Positions 12,012 through 23,203 are shown, numbered from the stretch's first letter. The stretch is DNA of 64,000 nucleotides from Miscanthus floridulus (GCF_019320115.1 NC_089585.1:142395600-142459599); one strand, 5' to 3'. Numbers and translations are program-made. The notes: generated by a model from the letters alone, not told the origin.

Positions 12012-13001
12012 GTATGTGTTTGACACGGTCACACGTGGAAAATCCAGCTAGTAAATTTCTAGTTTGCGCGGCTGATTCAGATGGTGTGCTCGAAGAATAC
12101 AATGATTATATTGGTTTGAGCAAAATGTCACTATGTCCAGTCTGTTGCTGCTCGTGTTACCGTCACTGTCTGTAGTATGGGTTACAGATGGGCGAGAGAG
12201 GAAGCGGATCCCAAGTCTCGGGGTGGAATGATTGAAAACTGCTAAGAGTTTGTTCCGCTGCTCAGCCGTGTGCCCCCTCCCTTTCATGGGGTGTCCTGCT
12301 TCCCCTTTTATAAGTGAAGAGGAAGGCACAGGTTACAGAGAGAGAGAGAGAGAAAATAAGAAAAGCAAGGGAGAAGAAGGCCTCCAAGGACGCGGCGTCC
12401 TACATCTCCTTTATGCAGGTCCCGCCGGTCCTGTAAATGATGACGGAGACGGCTCCACGTCGTGGTCCTGTTCGTCACTGGCGCTATACGCAGGCATCGT
12501 CAGCCAGTCGCGGTGCTCCACTTTGTTCTGGCGGGCGGTGTGGTCAACAGGTACTCCTGTCAGAAGCCGTACGGGGATTAGGCAGCACAGCGCCGGCACG
12601 CCCGACACTGTTGGCGACGTGAGCCCCCAAGTATGGTCCGTCATGGCCATGGGTCACGTCCAGACGTGCCCGCTTCCCTCCCGGTGTTAGAAGTTTGACC
12701 CTGAGGTCGTACTCTTAGACCAATAGTGGTTAGAGGCGGTATGAATCCCCGTCGGGCGAGACGGAACCCGCACCCAAGGGTTCTAGCGAGACGGAGCCTG
12801 CGCTCGAGGGGTCTGGTGAGACAGAGCCCACGCCCTCGGGGTTGGACGAGACGGATCCCACACCCGAGGGGTCTGGCGAGACAAGGCCCACGCCCTTGGG
12901 GTCGGGCGAGACCTTAAATACGTCTTGGACCATCCAGCCGAATTAACGTTCGTGATCGTTAACTTTCTTTCTCTAGGTATCCCTAATATCGATACCCGAC
13001 A
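12012..13001 (-). repeat. 3' LTR of the second gypsy element
   Basis: It matches 19716-20668 over almost its full length, including 'gctagtaaatttctagttt', 'gggttacagatgggcgagagaggaagcgg' style text, 'gttaactttctt' and the end 'atcgatacccgaca'. The outer end near 12012 is altered (cgtatgtgttt where the other copy has tgtcggtgttt), so the boundary is approximate. Confidence 0.7.
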
Positions 13002-14312
13002 GTATCCCCCGAGCCTGCGGAGGAGTAGAATACTCCTTTGGAGGTTTTTTAGACAGGAGGACTCTAAGGGCTTCGATCTCCCTTTGTAGCCCGCGGGGTG
13101 TTTTGGTAGGGTTGTGATTCCCTTCTGTCGTGATCAAAATCCTTGGGAACATGTAGCTACAGGATTCGGGGGGGCAGAAAATATTTCTCTTGATTCTGAT
13201 CCCTCCCTAGGATCCGATCGATCTGCCATCGTCATGCGACCGCGTATTCGGTCTCCTTACGAGACCAACTTCCTTCGAGCCCCCGCGCGTAGCAGGGGTC
13301 CGGTCGAGGTGTCAGCTCGTCTTGTGATCGTTCTCCCTCAAGCGTTCTTTTGATAAAATAGAGGGGCTGAGTCGTGCCATGTTTTCCTCGATGGACAAAT
13401 TATGATGCTCGGTGAGCTGTTAACGAACTAGTCCGAGTGGGGCCTCGGCTTCCCGTTCATGGGGGTCTGGCATGAGTCAGCTGGTGACCGACTCCAGATT
13501 CTTAACGGCCAATCCATATAGTTCTTGGGTCCGTTCGACCGATCCCAAGGGCTCGCTGCCTTTTTTTGAGGAAAAACCATGGACTGTGAACCAACCAAGA
13601 CTCGAACGTAGGCCAGGATGCCTGCGGCGCTCGTGCGCCCGGGTACTGGCCGCTAGCGGGCCCATCCCTTTCCACCCCTCACTCTAAAGATGCCCCGGAG
13701 CGGTTGTGAACCCGTCGGTGGGCCAACCTTCGAACTCCTAGGCCTAAATAGGCCGTGGGAGCGTTTTTAGCTCCGTATCCCTTCTTTATCTGTGACGGTT
13801 CTTGGCACATCTATCAGGCGAACCATCATCTGGCACATCCTTCGAGGGAGCGGCCAGAGGTAGCATGTGCATGATCTTTGGGGGGCACGCTCCGCTTTGA
13901 CGTCAATCGGTCGTTCGCGATCGCTCGCTCTCACTATGAGAACATCGATCTAGCGACAATGAACCAAGGCTTCACGCCCGTCTACTCCGACGCCAAGCTA
14001 GAGGACATCGAGAAGAGGTGGCCCCTCTAGCATAGGACTTATCTGCCAAGATAGAGGATGAGATCATCCCCCAAAAAATTAGTTAGTTAGATAAACGAAG
14101 TGGTGGTCTTATAATAAATGAACAAGTTTTAGTTTTTTTGTTTTATAAAAAGGTTACTGTATTCTGACCCTTTTCTGTTGTTAAGGCTACAAAGCTTAAG
14201 GCGTGGGTGAAAGAACCCTGATCACGCTGGTGAGCAAGAACGCCATAGCCGTTGGGGCATAGGTTCCTTGTGGTCCGACCAACTTTACTCAGTATTCGTT
14301 TCCACAGCTCTC
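13002..14312 (-). other. Internal 3' region of the second gypsy element
   Basis: Begins at the polypurine tract next to the LTR. It is non-coding apart from the antisense ORF remnant at 13900-14080. The stretch 13560-13690 encodes short uninformative frames. 14160-14312 continues after the solo LTR at 16290. Confidence 0.5.
13900..14080 (+). pseudogene. Remnant of the antisense accessory ORF
   Basis: In one plus-strand frame the sequence reads SHYEN.DLATMNQGFTPVYSD and then an acidic LEDIEK segment. This matches the C-terminal part of the accessory ORF of the first element (SHYDKEINLEVMSHGFTPIYDD near 4020). It is interrupted by a stop near 14030. It lies antisense to its host element, as in the other two gypsy copies of the window. 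Confidence 0.65.
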
Positions 14313-16289
14313 TGAAAGGTCCTAATATGGCTAGAGGGGAGGGTGAATAGCCTATTTAAAAATCTACAAATCAACTAGAGCAATTTGATTAGTATGACAA
14401 ATAGCAAAATATAAACTTGCTCTAGCCCTACAAGTGTTGCAAGCCACCTATCCAATAATTCTAGTTGCAATGATTACTAGGCATACAACTTGCAATGTTA
14501 CTACTCACTAAGAGCTCTCAAACTTGCTACTCTAAAGAGCTCCACTAGATGAACTTAAAATAACAAAGCAAGCTCTCAATTCTAATTACACTAAAAAGCT
14601 TGCCACAACTAGTTTGCAAGAATATAAATGAGTGAGTAAAGTGATTATACCGCCGTGTAGAGGAGTGAACCAATCACAAGATGAATATTAAATCAATCAC
14701 CGGGAGAATACCAAATGGCAAGAGACAACCAATTTTCCCCCAAGGTTTATGTGCTTGCCAACACGCTACGTCCTCGTTGTGTCGACCAACACTTGGTGGT
14801 TCGGCAGCTAAGAGGTGTTGCACAAACCTCATCCACACAATTTGGACACCGCAAGAACCTACCCACAAGTGAGGTAACTCAATGACACGAGCAATCCACT
14901 AGAGTTGCCTTTTGGCGCTCCGCTAGGAAGGTACAAATCCCCTCACAATCACCGAAGATGGCCACGAACAATCACTGACTTGTGCCAATCCTCCTCCGTT
15001 GCACCAAGCCATCTAGGTGGTGGCAACCACCAAGAGCAACAAGTGAACCCCGCAGCAAAACACGAACACCAAGTGTCTCTAGATGCAATCACTCAAGCAA
15101 TACACTTAGATACTCTCCCAATCTCACAATGATGATGAAACAATGATGGAGATGAGTGGGAGGACTTTGGCTAAGCTCACAAGGTTGCTATGTCAAGGCA
15201 AATGGCCAAGAGAGTGAGCTTGAGCCAGCCATGGGGCTTAAATAGAAGCCCCCACGAAATAGAGCCGTTGTACCCCTTCACTGGGCACAACACGGGGTGA
15301 CCGAACGCTCTGGTTAGTTCGACCGGACGTAGGACCCCAGCGTCCGGTCACCCGATGCTTGCCACGTGTCATCTGCTTCAAACGTCGATCGCCTGATCTC
15401 AACGGTCAAGTGATGACCGGATGCATCAGTTAGAAAGTGACCGGACGCAGAACCCCAGCGTCCGGTCATTTCCAGTAAGGTTCCAAACGTGAAATTTCAC
15501 GACCGGACGCGTCCGGTCATGCTCGACCGGACTCACCCGGCGTCCGGTCACTCAACGTTTCCTCTGTGCGCCTTACGTCAGCGTACGTCAGCACTGACCA
15601 GACTCAGACCATGAGTGTCCGGTCAGTTTACACGCCAGCGTTCGGTCACAAGACCGAGACTGTGTGCTTACTACTATCACTGACCGGACTCTGAACCCAA
15701 CATTCGATCACTGCACCACCAGCGTCCGGTCACTCTGTGAACCCCTGTCTTTTCTGTATAGGGCGCCAGTGGCACCATCGGACTGTCCACACTCTATGGG
15801 CGGACATTCCACCGGTGAAGTTTCTAACCCTTGCTCAAATGTGCCAACCACCAAGTGTATCACCTTGTGCACATGTGTTAGCATATTTTCATAAATACTT
15901 TCAAGGGTGTTAGCACTCCACTAGATCATAAATGCATATGCAATGAGTTAGAGCATCTAGTGGCACTTTGATAACCATATTTCAATACGAGTTTCACCCC
16001 TCTTAATAGTATAGCTATCGTTCCTAAATGTGATCACACTCACTAAGTGTCTCGATCACTTAAAAACAAAATGGCTCCTACTATTTATACCTTTGCCTTG
16101 ATCCTTTTGTTTTTCTCTTTCTTTTTTTCCAAGTTCAAGGATTTGATCATCACCATGCCATCACCATCACCATGATCTTTACCATTTCTTCATTACTTGG
16201 AGTAGTGCTACCTATCTCATAATCACTTTGATAAACTAGGTTAGCATTTAGGGTTTCATCAATTAACCAAAACCAAACTAGAGCTTTCA
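14313..16289 (+). mobile_element. Solo LTR with 5-bp target duplication CTCTC
   Basis: The unit starts TGAAAG (14313) and ends CTTTCA (16289), giving perfect 6-bp inverted ends in the TG...CA form. It is flanked by CTCTC at 14308-14312 and CTCTC at 16290-16294. Its length is 1977 bp and it has no coding capacity, primer site or second LTR, which fits a solo LTR left by recombination. It contains clustered copies of gaccggacgc / gcgtccggtca in both orientations (15300-15735). A diverged fragment of the same family occurs at 52310-52680. The retrotransposon superfamily is not identified. Confidence 0.85.
15300..15740. repeat. Dispersed CCGGTC palindromic words inside the solo LTR
   Basis: About a dozen occurrences of tccggtca or its complement tgaccgga, usually extended to gaccggacgc or gcgtccggtc, are spaced 20-60 bp apart in alternating orientation. 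The single strand could form many small stems. This is seen directly; any function is unknown. Confidence 0.6.
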
Positions 16290-16479
16290 CTCTCGCTTTT
16301 AGATCTTAACATGAGAAGGGGTCGGGCACAACGATTGTTTCTGAATAGGTATGCTCTTATCAGTCCCCGATTGAGGCCCGGCCCCATGCCGTTGCTGGGG
16401 TCGGGTGTCACTAAGGATCAAGGACGAGATAGCGAAAAACAAAGCATTTTTTATTTCAGAAACACCATTCTTAGTTTTC

Positions 16480-17580
16480 ATGGGTACATGCATATGCTAA
16501 GGGTAAAAATGATGTATCTGCTCGATGTTCCATGTGTTGATGAAGACCTTGCCATCGGTGGTCTTGAGCTTGTAGGTGTCGGGTCAGAGCACTTCTGCGA
16601 CGACGTATGGTCCCTCCCTCGGCGGAGAGAGCTTGTGATGGTTTTTGTTGCTCTAGACGAGGCGAAGTACCAAGTCCCCGACGTTGAAGGCCCGACCCTG
16701 CACCTGACAGTTGTGGTACCGGCGCAATGCCTGCTGGTACTTAGCCAAGCGAAGGAGGGCAACATCGCGTGCCTCACCGAGCTAATCCATGGCATCCTCG
16801 AGGGACACCTTGGCTCCCTGCTCGTTGTACGCCCTGACCCTTGGATCTCCATAGTCGAGGTCGGTCGGGAGGATAGTCTCGGAACCGTAGACCATGAATA
16901 AGGGTGTGTAGCCGGTGGCCCAGCTGGGGGGTGTCCTCAGGCTCTAGAGCACCATGGGGAGCTCCACGACCCATCGTCCGCCAAAGTTGTTCAACCGGTT
17001 GAAGATCCTAGGCTTGAGGCCTTGTAGGACCATGTCGTTCGTGCGCTCGACCTACCCGTTCGTGCAGGGGTGCACCACGGTGGCCCAATCGACACGGATG
17101 TGGTATTCATTGCAGTATCGGAGGAACTTTTTCCTGGTGAACTGTGTGCTATTGTCCATGATAATAGAGTTTGGGACTCCAAAGCGATGGACGATGTCAA
17201 GGAAGAACAGCACGGCTGGCTTAGACTTGATCATAGAGATCGACCGAGCCTCTATCCACTTTGTAAACTTGTCTACGACGACAAACAAGTGTGTATAGCC
17301 CCCGGACGCTCTCTTGAGAGGTTCGACCATATCGAGCCCCTAGACCGTGAATGTCCACATGATGGGGATCGTTTAGAGTGCTTGGGTTGGTAGGTGGGTC
17401 TGCCGAGCGTAGTATTGACACCCTTCATAAGTGCGCATAATCTGTTTAGCGTTGGCTACTGCGGCCGGCCAGTAGAAGCCCTGTCGGAACACATTTTTTA
17501 TCAGGGTCCTAGGTGCGGCATGGTGCCCGCAGACCCCACCGTGGATATCTCTCAGCAACTGCGTCCCTTGTTGGAGCCAC
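16480..17580 (-). pseudogene. Gypsy integrase and C-terminal region
   Basis: On the minus strand the zinc-binding HHCC region (HGGVCGHHAAPRTL, then CEGC-like YEGCQYY) lies near 17560-17420. The integrase core follows at 17330-17052 with FVVVDKFTKWIE, FGVPNSIIMDN (Asp retained) and VDWATVVHPCTNG. After a frameshift, the region to 16480 corresponds to the post-integrase linker (LPMVLWSLRT... to the IEQIHHFYP-like end). Several frameshifts and stops make it non-functional. It is joined directly to gag without PR, RT and RNase H. Confidence 0.75.
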
Positions 17581-19700
17581 CGGACAGGAACCGCTTCATT
17601 AGGGTGCAGTCTTTGTATAGGTGCTTGACGGGGAAGGCATGGTTCGGGCATGGCCCTTCGAGCAGCTTCTCGAAGTGGTCTAGGGTGCTCTTGGTAGGCT
17701 TCCGCCCCCCTTGCGATCGACAGCGGCCATGAGCGAGCCCTCGCACCGCTGCTTGTTCTTCTTCTTGTTGGGGCGGTTGGAGGTGCCTTCGCCGGCGTCC
17801 TTGTCCTACTTCGCCTGGCCCTTGGGATGGTAAAAATCGCTCTGATCGCCTCCTCGCCCGAGGCATGGCTGGTGGCGATGTCGAGGAGCACCTTGGTGGT
17901 TCATGGGCCCTTGCGTCCCAGCTTGTGAACCAGGGACTCATAGGTGGTCCCGAACAGGAAGGCTCCTATAACATCGGCGTCGGCGACGTCGAGTAGCTCG
18001 TTGCACTGCAGGGAGAAGCGTCGGATGTACTCACGAAGAGTTTCCCCGAACTTTTGTCGGTAGTTTTTGAGATCCCATGGGTTCCCCGGACGTATGTAGG
18101 TGCCCTAAAAGTTTCCCACAAAAATCTCATTTAGGTCCACCCAACTTTGAGTCCGGTTGGGCGGAAGGTGCTCCAACCATGTTCGTGCCGAATCAGCCAG
18201 GAACAATGGGAGGTTGTGGATAATAAAACTGTTACTATCCACTCCACCGGCTTAGCAAACAAGCTGGTAATCCTCGAGCCACAGTCCGGAGTCTGTTTCC
18301 CTAGAGTATTTTGGGATGTTGGTCGACGGTCGGTACCATGGTGGAAAGGCGGCGTTGAGGATGTGTCGGCCAAAGGCCTAAGGTCCCGGTAGGTAGGGGC
18401 TCGGGCTCCGATCCTTGCCACTGTTGTAGCGTCCATCACGACGAGGGTGGTAGCTGTGGGTGGCTTTCTCTCTCTCGTCGCTTCGTCCATGCCTATGGGC
18501 ATCCAGGATGTTACGTCCATAATGGTAGAGGCCGAGACGTTCATTCACTAGGGCCACGGTGCCCCCCCACCGCCATGCTGTGCTTGTTGGACAGACACGT
18601 CCCTGACATGTCATCCCAAGGGCGTGCACCGATTGGCGTTGAGCTCGCGTCTCTGAGATAGCGAGCTCTCCGTCTGCTGCACGGCCACACGCTCGAGCAG
18701 CGTGTGGATCTCACGATGGGCCCGATGATCCTTGGGTATCGCGGGCTCCAGGAGCCCTCGGAGCAAGGCTACAGCGGCAACGATGTTCTGGCTTGCCCAG
18801 GCAAAGTGTGGGAGGGCTCCATCGTCTTCGATGATCCTCTAGTTCATGTCGCAGGCCATGGCGTGCACACGTCCACCGTCTCCACGATGCTTGAGCTCTG
18901 CGAGCTCCTGCTCGAGTTGGAGTCGTGCATCCTCGAGCTCCTGGTGCTGCGCCCTTAGCTGTTCCACCCGCATGCGAGGAAGGGCCCCTGCATCTTCCTC
19001 GACCTCATCGTCGAGGTCGCTTGGTGGGGTAGCCCTCCCTCGTGGACGCTTTTGACGCGTCTCTCGGGGGTACCTGCCATAAAACATTCTCATGAGGGGT
19101 GATGGCTCCCCCTACTAGAGTCAGAGTCGGAGAGTGACTCTGAATCTCCCGCGAGAATGTCGTGGAAAGATTCCACGACGCATTCGGTCATCCCCACGAA
19201 CTCGTCGTTCGTAGGGGATGGGTGCATGCGCTGCGCCACGAGGTGGTCAACAGTCCCCACAGCATTGCGCAAACCGAACGAGAACGCTGTTGGGGCACCG
19301 TGGGTGAGGTGTTCCAGGGAGAGTGGTTCCCCTCCGGTGAGTTGCATCATGCCATTGGCGAAGGAGAAAGTAAGGCAGCGTAGCTCCTCTCAGGACGGTC
19401 GGGTTCCCAGAAATGCATCGAGTTGGCGCTCTAGCCTCTCGTAGTCGAAGCCGAGGAGCCGGTCGCTCCCGGGGACATGGGCCTCCAGCGCGTGTAGCTG
19501 CACCTCAAGTGCCTCGACGATCGTGTCAAGGCCGGTGGAGTGGAGAGGCTGGACGACGACGGGAGCCTACGCCAACTCTCCCTCCATCGTGACGATGAAG
19601 TCCAGGCTCCCAAAGCACACGTGCGCGCCTGGGACCCAGCTGACGCCGTGACTATCCATCCGAGGCCTGATGTGGACGTCGAGACGTGCAAAAATCCCCT
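17580..19700 (-). pseudogene. Gypsy gag remnant
   Basis: Minus-strand frames carry typical grass gypsy gag words: LPP-like and SWVDLNEIFVGNF near 18120, FGETLREYIRRFSLQCNEL near 18050-18010, and HFEKLLEGPCPNHAF with KDCTLMKRFLSG near 17690-17590. Upstream are a coiled coil rich in Glu, Leu and Arg (19090-18840) and a leader next to the primer-binding site. Frameshifts near 18300 and stops near 18100 interrupt it. The C-terminus runs into integrase at about 17570-17590. Confidence 0.65.
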
Positions 19701-19715
19701 ACCTGGTGCGCCAAC

Positions 19716-20668
19716 TGTCGGTGTTTCAGATCACCGGCTAGTAAATTTCTAGTTTACATATTTGGCCCGGATAGTGTGCTTAGAGGACACAAGGATTATA
19801 CTGGTTTGGGCAGAACGTCCAGTCTGTTGCTGCTCATGTTACCGGCACTATCTGTAGTAGGGGTTACAGATGGGCGAGAGAGGAAGCGGATCCCAGGTCT
19901 TTGGTGGAAGGATTGAAAAGTGCTGAGAGTTTGTTCCGCTGCTCAGCCGTGTGCCCCCCCCTTTCATGGGGCATTCTGCTTTCCCTTTTATAGATGAAGG
20001 GGAAGGCACAGGTTACTGAGAGAAAGAGAGAGAAAAGGAGAAAAGCGAGGGAGAAGAAGGCCTCCAGGGTCGCGGCGTCCTTCATCTCCTTTATGCGGGT
20101 CCAGCCGGTCCTATAGATGATGACGGGATGGCTCCACGTCGTGGCCCTGTTCGTCACTGGCGCTATACGCAGGCGTCGTCAGCCGGTCGCGGCGCTCCAC
20201 TCCGTTTCGACGGGCGGCGTGGTCAACAGGTACTCCTGTCAGAAGCCGTACGGGGATTAGGCGGCATGTCTGACACTGTTGGCGACGTGAGCCCCTAGGT
20301 ATGGTCCGTCGTGGCCATGGGTCATGTCGAGACATGCTCGCTTCCCTCCCGGTGTCAGAAGTTTGACCCTGGGGTCGTACTCTTAGACCCGTAGTGGTTG
20401 GAGGCGATATGGATCCCCGTCGGGCGAGACGGAACCCGCGCCCGAGGGGTCTGGCGAGATGGAGCCCGCGCCCTCTGGGTCAGGTGAGACGGACCTCGCG
20501 CCCGAGGGGTCTGGCTAGACGAGCCCGCGCCCTCGGGGTCGGGCGAGATGGAGCCCGCGCGCTCGGGGTCGAGCGAGACCTTAAATACGTCTTGGACCAT
20601 TCGGGCGAATTAACGTTCGTGGCCGTTAACTTTCTTCCTCCGAGTATCCATAATATCGATACCCGACA
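19716..20668 (-). repeat. 5' LTR of the second gypsy element (953 bp)
   Basis: TGTCGGTG at 19716 and ATACCCGACA at 20668 give inverted ends TGTCGG/CCGACA. On the minus strand this is the upstream LTR because the tRNA-primer-like TGGCGCACCAGGTAGGGG follows it directly. GC-rich degenerate repeats (cgagacggagcccgcgcc) at 20420-20580 resemble those in the LTR at 8132. The many indels against the partner LTR indicate an old insertion. Confidence 0.75.
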
Positions 20669-21394
20669 AGACTCTCTATATCCTTCGTAATTTTTAGGAA
20701 TAAAGATTTTGATAGATAAAATATCCTCCAACATGCTATTTAATTAAATCTCTAAATATAGACATCCTCTATTTGAGATTTCTCGCTAGCTAAATATGGA
20801 GAGCGAGGATGATGTCTAGAATGCGCACAAGGTATACAAAAGTTGTTGGAGGGAACAAATATATATAAAGTGATTTTTACTCAAATGACTGTCCAAATAG
20901 TGATTTAGAGAAATTTTTTTAGGACTCATCAGGGGAATTCCCCCACCTATTTTTGGATATTATATAAAAAGAGTATTTTTAGAGATTAAATTTTAGAAAA
21001 GATCTTGGCAATGCTCTAACCAAAAAAATAAAAATGCTAAGCGATGATAAATCAAGTGCTTTGATTAACTTATTATGGAGCATTTTCGTGGTCCTCCCGA
21101 GCCTGTAAGAGTTAGAGCAGTATGGCAAAGGATAATGGAGAGTCCAATCCCGAGATAAATTGAAACACATGATCATTGGATAAATCTCCAACACGAGTAC
21201 GAGTTGGAGTAATGCACGTCTAAGCACATTATAGAGTTCGTTTTCAAGACGAATGAGAATGCATGACATAATTTTCGACTTGAAAGTCGTTCCACTAGCT
21301 TCCAAGATGAACGGAAATGTACGACATGTTTTATAATATGGTAACCACACAATGAGCCATGCGTCCCGTTGCAACGCACGAGTATGTCTGCTAG
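20669..21394 (+). repeat. 3' part of the split Helitron
   Basis: AT-rich sequence without genes. 21060-21250 contains 'gagttagagcag', 'aatggagagtcc', 'acgagtacgagttggagtaatgcacgtcta' and 'gagttcgttttcaagacg', diverged from the 10.6-11.4 kb block. It ends with the CGTTGCAACG palindrome and CTAG. Confidence 0.55.
21367..21394 (+). other. Helitron 3' terminus (hairpin and CTAG)
   Basis: The self-complementary CGTTGCAACG at 21367-21376 is followed 14 bases later by CTAG (21391-21394) and T. Plant Helitrons end in a short hairpin close to a CTRR terminus and insert between A and T. The T at 21395 fits. Confidence 0.75.
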
Positions 21395-21620
21395 TATTAG
21401 TCATAAAGATTCAAAGACCCCAAACCTGAGATAGATAGATTAACCAGGACATCAGATCAGACGAGACAGGAATTAAACATACACATACACACTGCTGCTT
21501 TAATTTGCTGGAATTAATCAACAGACACACAAAGATTAAATTAAAACACACTAGTCCTACACCAATTTCTACATCGAACTTGCATTGCTACTTAATTAAT
21601 CCGGCGATCGATCATCATCG

Positions 21621-22574
21621 TCATCCATTGATGAGGACAGAGGAGGCAGAAGAAGACGAGGACGGCTGGTGGTGGTGCTTGAGCGCCCTCTCGACGAGCA
21701 TGTTGAGGAAGTTCATGAGCTGCACGGCGTGGCCGAGCGCCGTGAGCGGGTCGTCGGCGCGCGTCATGTTGGGCGCGAACACCATGGCCACGTTGCGCGT
21801 GCCCATCTTGTTGGCCTTCTCCTCTCGCGCCACGTCCGCCATGAGGTTCACCGCCCAATCCAGCAGCGCCGCCCGGGGGGCCGGCAGCCTGGCGCCGCAG
21901 AGCCGCGCGCAGTCGTCCTCCGTCTGGCACCGCGTCACCTCCTCCGCCGGCAGCGCGTCCAGCAGACCGCCGGGGAGCTCCCGGAACCACGCCTGCATCA
22001 TGTTGTCCCACGTCGTGCGCGCACGTCAGATAGGATATGCAATGGCTAGCTGAACGGCCGGACTACTACGGTACGGTACCTTGATGAGGCCTGCGATGCA
22101 GTGCACGTCGACGCCGTCCGGCACGACGCCGGAGTTGTTGAGCTGGTCCCTGGCGTACTGCTCCTGGGCGCCGTCGGCGGCGACCCTGAAGATGCCCTCC
22201 GCCCGGAGGCCGCCCTGGTCGTAGAGGCGGCGCTGCAGGTGGAGGAGCACGGTGGGGACGCTGTTGCCCCGGCCGTCGTAGGCGCACTGCATCGACTCCG
22301 TGGACACGCCGAACACCGTCTTGCTGGCGCTGGGCGCCCGGACGACGCCGTCCTCTACCGCCCCTAGGCCTAGGCCCGGCTGCTGCTGCTGCAACAGCTC
22401 CTCGGGCACGCCGCGGAAGCCGTGGAACCGGTCGAACGTCACGTGTGCCACGTGCCGCACGTCCGTCGGCCACCCGATCTCCATCTCGTCGCCGTCACCA
22501 CGCGGCGGCCGCCCCGCGAGCACCCCTTGCTCCTCGTCGCCGCCGCCGCCGCCGCTCTGCATCGTCGTCGTCAT
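21621..22574 (-). CDS. ROP GTPase-activating protein (CRIB + RhoGAP)
   Basis: Two coding exons, 22574-22080 and 21992-21621, give 288 aa. The intron has donor AAG|GTACCG and acceptor GATGCAG|GCG. A CRIB motif lies at residues 33-50 (I-x2-P-x4-H-x2-H-x2-F) and a RhoGAP domain follows with arginine finger R130 in AEGIFR, then HC.AGLIKAWFRELP across the junction and a conserved NMT-type Asn in FAPNMTRADDPL. The protein should inactivate ROP/RAC GTPases at the plasma membrane by stimulating GTP hydrolysis. It is compact: the hydrophobic 'LLAALRRSL' segment usually found before CRIB and the long C-terminal tail of many RopGAPs are absent, and it ends in a short His/Ser-rich tail. An acceptor-like TTCTTGCAG lies just before the chosen ATG, so a further 5' exon is possible. 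The stop is only 227 bp from the Helitron end. Confidence 0.85.
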
Positions 22575-23041
22575 CGTGTTCGTCTCTGCAAGAATAATTG
22601 AAGCTGCGGCTAGCCCACGCAGAGATGAGATATCGATGGATCGGAGAGGGGAGTTGTGGATCGGACGTGATGATGGATATGATGCGAATGAGACGACGGA
22701 GATGAGACCCAGGGACAGGGAGTGCACTGCAATGCAGAGACGGAGGCGGTTGCTGGTGGATCCATATGGCTGCCCAGTCATACGTGAGGGCGTGAGGCAC
22801 TAGCTGCATGCGCGTACATCCTGCAGCGACGTGAGCGGCACCACTACGCCAACTCACCGCTCCAGCTTTTATCTATGCAATGCCTTGTCTTCTAATAAAA
22901 GATCTTCGTCGATGCGATCGATCGACATGTATGATCTACTCGCCTACCTACCTACCTAGTAGTGTCCCGTTGTATACTAGCAGTACACATTCAAGAACAA
23001 CTAAAAAAAATATCTGTTGCAAGTTGTCGGATACTCGCTGC
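22575..23041. other. Upstream region of the RopGAP gene
   Basis: No separate gene. An open frame continues upstream of the chosen ATG to 22781, but it is low-complexity and follows an acceptor-like site, so it is more likely intron or untranslated leader. No clear TATA box was fixed. Confidence 0.4.
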
Positions 23042-23203
23042 TATATATATATATATATATATATATATAACTACCGTTCTACAGCGGGTCATAGAATAAT
23101 TTATTCTGTGGCCATTTTGAGTTACGATAATTACCATGCTAATTTATGATATTACAGTAACTCCTTACTAAGTGATTTATTATAACATTATCGTAAATAT
23201 CAC
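23042..23203 (+). mobile_element. Left part of a TA-flanked MITE
   Basis: A (TA)n run (23042-23069) leads into 'gggtcatagaataatttattctgtggcca' and 'ttacgataatt'. This is a diverged inverse match to 36340-36407 on the other side of the 13-kb gypsy element. The two parts together make a MITE of about 260 bp with inverted ends, bordered on both sides by TA microsatellite. The arrangement resembles the Micron type of microsatellite-associated MITE in rice (family knowledge; assignment is inference). Confidence 0.6.

Larger units (their letters stand above)
12012..20668 (-). mobile_element. Ty3/gypsy element, minus orientation, internally deleted
   Basis: Two LTR copies (about 12012-13001 and 19716-20668) bracket an internal region. 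Orientation is minus. Read on the minus strand, the right LTR is followed at once by a primer-binding-like TGGCGCACCAGGTAGGGG (about 19697-19714), and the left LTR is preceded by the polypurine tract GGCTCGGGGGATAC (13002-13015). Coding order on the minus strand is gag then integrase. Protease, reverse transcriptase and RNase H are missing, so the copy cannot be autonomous. It contains a nested solo LTR (14313-16289) and a short remnant of the antisense accessory ORF (plus strand, about 13900). The left LTR end is degenerate and no target duplication is obvious. Confidence 0.75.
10570..21394 (+). mobile_element. Helitron-like element split by a gypsy insertion
   Basis: The 3' end is strongly Helitron-like: the self-complementary CGTTGCAACG (21367-21376), then GCACGAG and a terminal CTAG at 21394 followed by T. 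Candidate 5' ends (TC after A, then ATACC) lie at 10507, 10570 and 11127. Shared words link the 5' block and the 3' end. Removing the gypsy element at about 12012-20668 leaves a Helitron of about 1.6-2.2 kb, a normal size for a non-autonomous copy. No Rep/helicase is present. The 3' terminus is well supported; the choice of 5' end is not. Confidence 0.5.

Noticed and set aside
22300..22803. 167-codon plus-strand ORF
   Set aside because: Antisense shadow of RopGAP exon 1 and its upstream sequence.
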